A stretch of 59,921 nucleotides of DNA, from contig NZ_JAQFWQ010000038.1 of the NCBI RefSeq assembly GCF_027706725.1, positions 1 through 59,921 of the forward strand. The letters run 5' to 3'. Below, piece by piece: positions 18,255 through 24,899 of this stretch. Below the pieces are notes generated by a model that saw nothing but the letters and a program-made list of their open reading frames with translations, did not search any database and was not told the origin of the DNA. The position numbers and the translations under genes were made by a program. Source of the DNA: Nocardiopsis endophytica. Lineage in GTDB: Bacteria > Actinomycetota > Actinomycetes > Streptosporangiales > Streptosporangiaceae. Every line of letters begins with the position of its first letter. The stretch's first letter is position 1.

Positions 18255-19456
18255 CACCGGCCGATGGGGTCGAAGGCGCCGCCGTGCCAGTGCAGGTGCC
18301 CGCCCTCGTCGAGCGGGCTCGGCACCGCGAGGGTGTCGAACCGGTCCTCGCCGACCAGGTGCAGTTCGGCGTCGCCGCCCCTGGTCACCGCGGCGGTGGT
18401 CCCGGTCGGGTCGAGCGCGACGGCCCTGCGCTGCGCGGGCGCGTCGCCGACCGGGTCCCAGGGCAGGTGCCCGGGCTTCGGCGGGTGCGACATCGCGGGG
18501 AGGTCCCTTCGGAGCAGGGGCTCCAGCCCGGGGCCGGACCGGTCGACGACCGTCAGCGCGTCCCCGTCCGGGTGGATCGTCGCCACGGCGGCCCGGCCCC
18601 CGCCGAGCGCGAACCGGAACGCCAGGCCCGGCGGCAGCTCCAGCGCCCGCGCGTCGCCCGTGGCGAGGTCGATGTCGACCAGGTGGTTGGTCCACTCGGT
18701 CCACTGCGCCGGGGACGCCGGGCCGCCGCGCACCACGCCCACGGCACGGCCGGTGTCCGGGTCGAAGCGCAGGTAGAAGGCGCGCCCGGGCACCGGCCAG
18801 GGAACCGTGCCGAGCATTCGCGGCACGCCCCCTTCGACGGCGAACCGCTCCAGGCCCCGGCCCGTCGCGGTCGCGGCCGTTCCCGTGCGCTGGTCGACCA
18901 CGTCGCCGTGGCCGTCGTCGGCGATGTCCTCGGCGATGGTGCCGGTGATCCGGGGCACGTGGGCGCCGGTGTCCAGGCACCGGGCGAGCGGGAACGCCTC
19001 GAGGGCCCCGGGCTCGCGGTGGCGCAGCACGACCGTCGGCGCGCCGCCGTCCCGGTCGGGCACCACCAGCACCCCGGGCTCGCCCGAACGTGACCGGAAT
19101 CGCACCGAATCCCCGCTCCGCAGGTCGGCGACGGTGACCACGTCGCTCCACGGGGCCTCGTTCGCGCCGAGGCCGCTCGTCACCACGACGTGGCGCCCCG
19201 TGGGGTCGCAGGCCAGGTGCTCTGCGGGGATCGCCACCGGGATGCGCCGCTCCCCGCCGGGGCCGTGCACCACGAGCGCGCCGGCCCGGTCGTCGACGAA
19301 GGCCAGCTCCGCGCCGGTCGCGCCGTCGCGCGGAAGCGCCAGCACCCCGGCGTGCTCGGCGAGGTGTCCGCGGCCCAGGGGCCGGACGCCGGTGCCGTCG
19401 GCGGTGTAGGTGCGGCCCGCGCGGTGGTCGGCCACGAAGAGCGTTTCGGGATTCAT
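18254..19456 (-). CDS. Beta-propeller protein, S9-propeller-like
   Basis: The 400-residue protein has repeated WD/TolB/S9-type propeller blades: strands ending in Asp-rich turns (FVADHRAG, VDDRAG, LVVPDRDGG, VVDRSG, VALDPTG). It lacks a hydrolase domain and has no signal peptide. It resembles the propeller half of the peptidase next to it, so it may have arisen from such an enzyme and may act as a substrate-binding or gating partner (inference). It is the first gene of the leftward operon. Its start lies 14 bases from a Fur/Zur-like box that also overlaps the divergent precursor promoter. Confidence 0.7.
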   Translation of the reverse strand: MNPETLFVADHRAGRTYTADGTGVRPLGRGHLAEHAGVLALPRDGATGAELAFVDDRAGALVVHGPGGERRIPVAIPAEHLACDPTGRHVVVTSGLGANEAPWSDVVTVADLRSGDSVRFRSRSGEPGVLVVPDRDGGAPTVVLRHREPGALEAFPLARCLDTGAHVPRITGTIAEDIADDGHGDVVDQRTGTAATATGRGLERFAVEGGVPRMLGTVPWPVPGRAFYLRFDPDTGRAVGVVRGGPASPAQWTEWTNHLVDIDLATGDARALELPPGLAFRFALGGGRAAVATIHPDGDALTVVDRSGPGLEPLLRRDLPAMSHPPKPGHLPWDPVGDAPAQRRAVALDPTGTTAAVTRGGDAELHLVGEDRFDTLAVPSPLDEGGHLHWHGGAFDPIGR

Positions 19457-19469
19457 GGGGAAGACGCTA

Positions 19470-19499
19470 TTGGAAATGATTATCGTTCTCAAGTAAAGT
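19470..19499. promoter_or_regulatory. Divergent promoter with Fur/Zur-like metal box
   Basis: GGAAATGATTATCGTTCTC (19472-19490) matches the classical Fur box at 14 of 19 positions by eye, and its core TGGAAATGATTATCG matches the actinobacterial Zur box at about 12 of 15. It sits between TTGGAA (19470-19475) and TAAAGT (19494-19499), spacing 18, reading towards the precursor gene. On the other strand TTGAGA, 17 bases, TAGCGT reads towards the importer operon. One bound repressor would silence both directions in metal-replete cells. Whether iron or zinc is sensed cannot be told. Confidence 0.6.
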
Positions 19500-19570
19500 G
19501 CGCATCGCTCCCGAGGGAGCACGTGTCGGAACACGTCCGACACGTCCTGTCGCAATGAGAGGACACCGCC

Positions 19571-19759
19571 ATGGACCAGCAGATCGCCACCGAGGTCGAG
19601 GAGTCCGAGCAGCTGGCGCACCTGTCGGCCTCGCACTCCAACGCCCTGGTCGCCAACCCCTTCGACGAGGCCGTCACCGCCGAGATCGAGGAGTCCGAGC
19701 AGCTGGCCCACCTGTCGGCCTCGCACTCCAACGCGCTCGTGGCCAACCCCTTCGAGTGA
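19571..19759 (+). CDS. RiPP precursor peptide with two tandem core units
   Basis: This 62-residue peptide consists of a short start (MDQQIATE) and two 30-residue units. Residues 8-31 and 38-61 differ only at Val9/Ile39. Each unit has an acidic stretch EESEQLAHL followed by SASHSNALVANPF. There is no Cys, and Ser falls at alternate positions (19, 21, 23 and 49, 51, 53), an arrangement suited to oxazole formation by the downstream YcaO enzyme. The DNA repeat is 90 bp. GAGAGGACACC precedes the ATG. A strong hairpin follows the stop. The repeated acidic segment may serve as a recognition sequence for each core (inference). Confidence 0.85.
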   Translation: MDQQIATEVEESEQLAHLSASHSNALVANPFDEAVTAEIEESEQLAHLSASHSNALVANPFE

Positions 19760-19831
19760 CCGGATCCGGCCGATCCGTCTGACCGTGCCGCGCGGCCCTT
19801 CCTCCGCGGCGTGGCCGGTCCGGCGTGAATC

Positions 19832-19865
19832 CCCGGTCGGGCGGTCGGCGGACCGCCCGACCGGG
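19832..19865. terminator. Hairpin between precursor and biosynthetic genes
   Basis: Perfect 15-bp arms (core CCGGTCGGGCGGTC with its complement) around a four-base loop lie 73 bases after the precursor stop and 92 before the next start. Placement fits a partial terminator that makes precursor mRNA more abundant than enzyme mRNA, as in many RiPP operons (inference). Confidence 0.6.
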
Positions 19866-19956
19866 CCCCTCTGTGAGCACGGCGCCCCGAGGCCGGGGCG
19901 CCATCCCCGGAAGAACCCCCGCCAGGGCGGTTCGAGAGAGGCCCCGTGAGGCGCAG

Positions 19957-20829
19957 ATGACCACCGACCCCCTCATCGCCCGCGTGCCGGGAACCGGAGC
20001 CGACGCCCTCGTCGGGCACGACGGCACCGGTGCCGTGCGCACCTCCTCGGGCCGGTTCCTCCGGCTGCAGAACCCGGCGCCCGGCCTCGTCCGCGCGCTC
20101 ACCGGAGCACCGGAAGAGGACGCCGGGGGCGCCGGGGAGGGCGAGGACGGCGGGGACACCGGCGGCGCCGCGTACGCGCACAGGCTCGCCGCCGAGATGG
20201 CCTCCCGCGAGGCCGACGACGCCGAGCGCCGCTGGCCAGCGGAACGGCGGAACGTCGCACTCATCGGCCATGGCGCCCCCGTCGACGCGCTGGCCGATGC
20301 CCTGGACGGGTGGGGCCTGTCCGCAACGCGCTTCCCCGACGCTGCGGACCTGCCCGCCGACCAGGGCTGGGACCTCGTCATCGGCTACGCCGACTCGCCC
20401 CGCGAACGCGCGGGGTGGGACACGTTGGACACCCTCCCCGAGCGCGGTACCGCCTGGCTGCGCGCCTACCGCGAGGGCACGGTGTGCTTCGTCGACCCCA
20501 TCGCCGTCTCGACCGACGACCCCACCGCCGAGCAGGTCCGGCGGCGCCGCCTGGCGGCGAGCCCCGTGCCCGGCGAACTCGACGCCTGGCAGCGCGGCGC
20601 CGCCGCCTCACCCCGCGCCCCCGAGCCGCTCTCACCGGCGGCGTCCACGCTGCTGACCGGCCGGATGCTCACCGTCGCTCTCGCCTGGGCACAGCGGAGC
20701 GACACGCTGGAGGGGTACCGCAGCATGCTCTTCATGTTCGTCGCCGCAACCGGGGCGCTCAGCGAGCACCCGGTGCTGGCCTACGACGCCCCGTCCGCCA
20801 TCGCCGGCGCGGCGGCCCACCCGTCATGA
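19957..20829 (+). CDS. TOMM leader-binding E1-like partner protein (RRE plus degenerate ThiF fold)
   Basis: The 290-residue protein starts with about 50 residues in the pattern of a RiPP recognition element (DPLIARVPG, GTGAVRTSSGRFLRLQNPAPGLVRALTG). A degenerate Rossmann region follows (VALIGHGAPVDALADALDGWG; WDLVIGYADSP), then the segment GTAWLRAYREGTVCFVDPIA. These match the C-protein/Ocin-ThiF-like partners that present leader peptides to YcaO enzymes. The zinc tetrathiolate of many relatives is absent, since only one Cys is present. It is coupled to the next gene by ATGA. Assignment rests on pattern and context. Confidence 0.72.
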   Translation: MTTDPLIARVPGTGADALVGHDGTGAVRTSSGRFLRLQNPAPGLVRALTGAPEEDAGGAGEGEDGGDTGGAAYAHRLAAEMASREADDAERRWPAERRNVALIGHGAPVDALADALDGWGLSATRFPDAADLPADQGWDLVIGYADSPRERAGWDTLDTLPERGTAWLRAYREGTVCFVDPIAVSTDDPTAEQVRRRRLAASPVPGELDAWQRGAAASPRAPEPLSPAASTLLTGRMLTVALAWAQRSDTLEGYRSMLFMFVAATGALSEHPVLAYDAPSAIAGAAAHPS

Positions 20830-21875
20830 CGGAGCAGGGGGACGACCACCGGTGCCGGATGCCGGACGGGACCCTCCTGCGCGGTCGGTGGTGGCGGGCC
20901 GTGCGGGACGCGCGGGGCCTCGTGCTGATCCGCACGCCCTACGGCGCCGACCAGCACGCGTCGACCGCGCGGTCGTGGAGTGAGCGCGGATACCACTGCC
21001 TCGTGCAGGACGTGCGCGGACGGTACCGGTCGGAAGGGACCTGGTCACCGTACGCACACGAGCACGACGACGGCGGAGAGGTCCTGGTCCGGCTCACGGC
21101 CGAGCACCCCGGACTCCCCGTCGTCGTCTACGGGGCCTCCTACGCCGCCCACGCCGCCCTGGAGGCCGCGCGCGCCGCCACGCGCCGAGGGGACGGGGCC
21201 GGTCCGGGCCCCGTCGCGGCGGTCATCGCGCTCGTGCCCGCGCTCGGCCTGGCCGAGACCGCTTGGGACGCCGGGGGCGAACCGCAGATCCGGCACCGCA
21301 TCGGGTGGTGGCACGAGCACGGCCGCACCCGCCGTCCCGAACCCCCGCTGCCCCCGGACGAACTGGACCGGCGGACCGCGCAGGCGCGTGAGCACGGCGT
21401 CATCGACGCCGCCGACCACTGGGGCTGGACGCGGGAGGCGCGCGCGGCCTGGCGGCGGCTGTGGACCGCCCGGCGGCTCGACCTGGCGGAGCGCTACCGC
21501 GGCATCACCGCGCCGCTGCTGGTGATCAGCGGGGACGAGGACTTCTTCCACCACGACGCCCAGCGCCTCGCCAGCGCATGGAGCGGCCCGAGCCACCTCG
21601 CCAGCGGCCCCTGGGGGCACCTCCTCGTCGGCGGGGTCGCCGACACGGCCCTGCGGGCCCGCATCGCCGGGGCCGGAGGCCTGAAGCACGTCATCGACCC
21701 CTGGCTGTCGGCGCACGGCCTGCCCGGAGTCCCGGCGGAGTGGACGGACATCCTCGCGCCGCCACCCGCGTGCCCGCCCGCGCGCCCGCCCTCGCGCCCG
21801 GAGCCGCCGCGGACCCGGTCGGTCCTCGACCCCGCGGCCGGGGCCTGGCGCCACGAGAGGACCGTCCATGCCTGA
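20826..21875 (+). CDS. CocE/NonD-family alpha/beta hydrolase (X-Pro dipeptidyl-peptidase-like)
   Basis: The 349-residue protein shows the CocE/X-Pro dipeptidyl-peptidase layout. RTPYGADQH and QDVRGRYRSEGTW occur near the oxyanion region, with the nucleophile Ser105 in YGASYAAH. Later come SGDEDFF (Asp) and SGPWGHLL (His). Most relatives are about 550-600 residues with a C-terminal jelly-roll domain; this one lacks it and ends in a Pro-rich tail. Within a RiPP cluster it could cleave the leader, hydrolyse an ester or amide in the product, or release metal. No choice is possible from sequence. Confidence 0.75.
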   Translation: MTEQGDDHRCRMPDGTLLRGRWWRAVRDARGLVLIRTPYGADQHASTARSWSERGYHCLVQDVRGRYRSEGTWSPYAHEHDDGGEVLVRLTAEHPGLPVVVYGASYAAHAALEAARAATRRGDGAGPGPVAAVIALVPALGLAETAWDAGGEPQIRHRIGWWHEHGRTRRPEPPLPPDELDRRTAQAREHGVIDAADHWGWTREARAAWRRLWTARRLDLAERYRGITAPLLVISGDEDFFHHDAQRLASAWSGPSHLASGPWGHLLVGGVADTALRARIAGAGGLKHVIDPWLSAHGLPGVPAEWTDILAPPPACPPARPPSRPEPPRTRSVLDPAAGAWRHERTVHA

Positions 21876-21885
21876 GCCGCCCCAC

Positions 21886-21953
21886 CGCGTTGATCTCGGG
21901 AAAGACGCCCCTACAAGCGCGGTTCTAGCGTCGATTCTCCCGAGATCAACGCG
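21886..21953. repeat. Hairpin repeat, family A copy 2
   Basis: Perfect 16-bp arms: 21886-21901 (CGCGTTGATCTCGGGA) and 21938-21953. The interior contains a second, weaker dyad (GACGC ... GCGTC). It lies in the 123-base gap between the hydrolase and YcaO genes, so it could affect readthrough or mRNA stability inside the operon. It shares its outer motif with 1-52 and 42407-42476. Confidence 0.75.
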
Positions 21954-21998
21954 GGTCTCGCCCCGTCCTCCGCACCTTCGGCCCCTAAGGATCCGCCG

Positions 21999-23450
21999 AT
22001 GACCCTGACGAAGACCGACGCCCACCCGCCGCGACCCGCGCCCGGGGCCGCCCCCGCGCCGGGCGCGGCGGCCGTTCCCGGCCGGCCGACCCTGCCCGTC
22101 GAGGCGCTGGTCGATCCCGAGTGCGGCATCATCAGATCCGTCCGGGAGGTGCCGCACCCCTCCGGGGCTCCGGCCTCCTACCTGGCGATGACCGCGTCCG
22201 TCGCCGACGCGCGGCGGCTCGGCGAGTGGCCCGCCGACCGCGTCTCCCTGGGCACCACCTTCGGCGACCGCGACCAGGCGAGGATCGCCGCGATCGCCGA
22301 AGGGGTCGAACGCTACTGCGGGAACTGGCTCCCCGCCGAGCTCCCCCCGGACGAGCTGCGCATCTCCACCCGCGCCGAACTCGTGGCCCAGGGAGCCGAC
22401 GTGATCGGCGCGGCCGAGCTCCCGGTCTTCGCCCCCTGGCAGTACGACCGCGACCGCTTCCCCTACCACCGGCTCACCGACGACACCCCCACGCTCTGGA
22501 CGCGCTGCGCCGACCTCGACGGCGCCCGGACCTGGGTGCCCGCCTCGCTCGTCTACCTGAACTGGCGGCAGTCGCGCTTCCGGCACCTGCCCCGCACCCA
22601 CCACCTCAACTACGCGGGCATCGCCACCGGCCAGGGCGCCGACGACGCGCGCGACCGCGGGGTCCTGGAGGTCGTCGAGCGCGACGCCCTCGAACTGTGG
22701 TGGCACCTGGACGGGCCGACCTTCGGCATCGACCCCGCGAGCGTGCCGGGGCTGGAGGAGGACCTGGGCGGCAGCTCGCTGGACGTCTCCCTGGTGGCGA
22801 TGCCGTCGGAGTTCGCGCCCGCCGTCGCGGCGCTCGTGCACGACGAGGAGCGCGGCCTGTACGCCGCGGGCTTCTCCGCCTCCTGCGACCCGGTGCGGGC
22901 CGCCCGCAAGGCGGTCCTCGAAGCGGTCCACACGTGGGTGTACACCCAGGGGTGCACCGCCGCCGACGGGTGGGTGTTCCGCGCCGTCGAACAGGGGCTG
23001 ATGGCCCGCGGGCTCTACCTGGACTTCCGCGAGGACGCCTCCTACCTGGACGCCGCCGGGGAGCAGTGCGGGAACATCATCGACCTGGGCGCGCACGTCC
23101 AGCTCTGGCTCGACCCGCGCGTCCACGGCGAGGCGCGGCGCTTCACCGAGCCGGACCTGGGCACCCGGCCGATCACCGCGGTGGAGCCGGTCGAGATGGG
23201 GGAGGTGTACCGGCGTCTGGCACGGCGCGGGCACCGGATCCTCACCCGCGACCTGACCACGTCCGACATCCGCCGCACGCCGCTGCGCGTGGTGCGGACC
23301 CTGATCACCGGGCTGGTCCCCAACGCCCCCGCCGCCTTTGCCTACCTCGGCATGTCCCGGTTCAGGGAGGCCGCCGCCGAGCGCGGGTGGCGCACGGAGT
23401 GGGACGGCACCCCTGAGGACTTCACGCTCATCCCGCCCCCGCACATGTAA
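21999..23450 (+). CDS. YcaO-domain cyclodehydratase
   Basis: The 483-residue protein is a YcaO enzyme, which uses ATP to convert peptide Ser/Thr/Cys into azolines. ATP/Mg-binding motifs of the family are visible: SLGTTFGDRDQARIAAIAEG leading into EGVERYCG near 100, and GIATGQGADDARDRGVLEVVERDAL near 210-235. The C-terminus ends LIPPPHM, close to the proline-rich tail that azole-forming members need for catalysis. The partner protein, precursor and SagB-type dehydrogenase in the same operon make azoline formation on precursor Ser residues the likely reaction. Amidine or thioamide formation is a less likely alternative. Confidence 0.9.
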   Translation: MTLTKTDAHPPRPAPGAAPAPGAAAVPGRPTLPVEALVDPECGIIRSVREVPHPSGAPASYLAMTASVADARRLGEWPADRVSLGTTFGDRDQARIAAIAEGVERYCGNWLPAELPPDELRISTRAELVAQGADVIGAAELPVFAPWQYDRDRFPYHRLTDDTPTLWTRCADLDGARTWVPASLVYLNWRQSRFRHLPRTHHLNYAGIATGQGADDARDRGVLEVVERDALELWWHLDGPTFGIDPASVPGLEEDLGGSSLDVSLVAMPSEFAPAVAALVHDEERGLYAAGFSASCDPVRAARKAVLEAVHTWVYTQGCTAADGWVFRAVEQGLMARGLYLDFREDASYLDAAGEQCGNIIDLGAHVQLWLDPRVHGEARRFTEPDLGTRPITAVEPVEMGEVYRRLARRGHRILTRDLTTSDIRRTPLRVVRTLITGLVPNAPAAFAYLGMSRFREAAAERGWRTEWDGTPEDFTLIPPPHM

Positions 23451-23457
23451 GGCTCCC

Positions 23458-24603
23458 GTGTACTCCACCGACCACCTGACAGCGGTGCCGCCCGGCCTTC
23501 CGCCCGGCCTGGCGCACGCCTTCGCCGCCGACCCTCCCGGGGAGGCGCGCCCGCCCGGGCCGCGCGTGAACCCTTGGGGTGCGGCGGGTGCCGTTCCGGT
23601 GGCCGTGCCCGGGCGGCTCGGGGACCTGCTCGGCGGCCTGTGGTCCGGGGAGGGCTTCCACCGGCTGGAGGACGGGACCCCGACCAACGTCCGCAGGCGC
23701 CCGGTGCCTTCGGCGGGCGGGGCCTACCCGGTGCAGACGCATGTGGTCGTGGGCGCTTCCGGTGCGCGCGGGGACGGCGGCGGATCCCTGGAGCCGGGCC
23801 GGTACGTCTACGACCACGACCGGGACACGCTGCTCCGGCGCGCCGACGTCGACTCCTACACCGACACCGACACCGACACCGGCGCTGGCGCCGACGGCGC
23901 CGTCGGGCCGGGAGCGGGGACCCACGTGGTCCTGACCGTGCAGCCGGGCCGGAGCTACGGCCGCTACCGCCACCGGGCCTGGCCGCTGTGGATCGCGGAC
24001 ACGGCCTACGCGCTCGCCGCCGTGGAGTTCCTGACCCGCGCCTCGTCCGTGCGGCTCGGACCGGGGGCGCCCTTGCGCGGCCTGCTCGGCGTGCCCCGCG
24101 CGGCCGAACACGAGTGGTGGACCCGGCGCGGGCTCGCCCCGGAGATCCCGCTCGCGTCGATCGAGCTGCCGGACACGTGGTCGGTGGACGCCGGGCGCCG
24201 GGAGGCTTTGGCCGCGCGCCGCTCGCCCGCGATCGGCGAATTCGCCGCGGCGGCGCGGGCCCGGCTGTGCGTCGTCGGTTCAGCGGCCCGGGTTCCCGAG
24301 ACGCGCGGGGCCGTCGAAGCGTGCGAGCAGGCGTGGGTCCTCGGGGCCCACCGTCTGGAGACCTGGTCCGTCCCCGTGGACGCGTCGACCGCCGCCGTCG
24401 CCGAGGTGCTGTGGCGGGCCCACCGGGAGGCGGCCCACCTGTGCTATTCGAGCGCCCTGACGGGGGAGTGGCGTTGTCGGCCGGTGTCCGGTTTCCGCGC
24501 GGTGCAGGGGCGTTGGACTGTGCACGCTGTGGCGATGCTTCCTGGATCTGCCGAGTGCGGCGTGACCGGGCCCGGTACACGTTCGGCCGAGGAGGTCGCG
24601 TGA
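23458..24603 (+). CDS. SagB-type FMN-dependent azoline dehydrogenase (nitroreductase fold)
   Basis: The 381-residue protein has the SagB/McbC layout. RRPVPSAGGAYPVQTHVVVG carries the FMN-binding Ser region, followed by GRYVYDHDRDTLLRR. The central QPGRSYGRYRHRAW contains the Arg-x-x-x-Tyr patch typical of the family, then an alpha-helix DTAYALAAVEFL. It should oxidise azolines to azoles with FMN. An in-frame Asp-Thr repeat (DTDTDTGAG) from a six-base DNA repeat sits in a loop near 140. The GTG start lies seven bases after the YcaO stop. The C-terminal domain after about residue 250 is less typical. Confidence 0.78.
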   Translation: MYSTDHLTAVPPGLPPGLAHAFAADPPGEARPPGPRVNPWGAAGAVPVAVPGRLGDLLGGLWSGEGFHRLEDGTPTNVRRRPVPSAGGAYPVQTHVVVGASGARGDGGGSLEPGRYVYDHDRDTLLRRADVDSYTDTDTDTGAGADGAVGPGAGTHVVLTVQPGRSYGRYRHRAWPLWIADTAYALAAVEFLTRASSVRLGPGAPLRGLLGVPRAAEHEWWTRRGLAPEIPLASIELPDTWSVDAGRREALAARRSPAIGEFAAAARARLCVVGSAARVPETRGAVEACEQAWVLGAHRLETWSVPVDASTAAVAEVLWRAHREAAHLCYSSALTGEWRCRPVSGFRAVQGRWTVHAVAMLPGSAECGVTGPGTRSAEEVA

Positions 24604-24899
24604 TGGTGATCGTTCGAGCGCCTTGGCGGGAGGCGACCCGCTCCGCTGAGCCCACTGCGCCCGACGGGGGCGCCTCCGGAGTGGGCGACGGTGTCCGTTC
24701 GAGCGGCGTCGTGTCCGTCCGGGCTGACCGCCCCCGATGCCCTGACCGGCACCACGACCTTCGGACGCCTGCTGGGGGCGGACGCGACCGGCGACTGTCC
24801 CACCACCCCGGCGGACGGCATCGCCCGGGTGCCCGGGAGGGGGACTCGGCAATGAAGTGCGTTCCCGCAAGGCGTCGGCTGGAGGAGACCGCCCCATGA
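24603..24899 (+). pseudogene. 98-codon frame that starts as a copy of the next gene's 5' end
   Basis: This frame overlaps SagB by TGATG and the exporter by ATGA. Its first 13 codons (MVIVRAPWREATR) nearly repeat those of the exporter gene (MMIVRELWREAAR) at DNA level, after which similarity stops. Codons in this frame are unusually rich in A/T at position 3. A second frame, 24691-24855 (GTG start, 54 residues, containing GLTAPDALTGTTTFGRLLG), has host-like codon bias and GGAG nine bases before its start. The segment may be a partial duplication holding a gene fragment, or it may encode a small peptide. Neither is proven. Confidence 0.4.

Noticed and set aside
19571-19759. Lanthipeptide, lasso or thiopeptide precursor
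   Set aside because: There is no Cys, no lanthionine synthetase, no lasso cyclase/protease pair and no thiopeptide pyridine synthase; the enzymes present are of the azole type.
23860-23885. Short GACACC repeat as a possible CRISPR or regulatory repeat
   Set aside because: It lies inside the SagB frame as an in-frame Asp-Thr loop expansion; there are no spacers and no cas genes.
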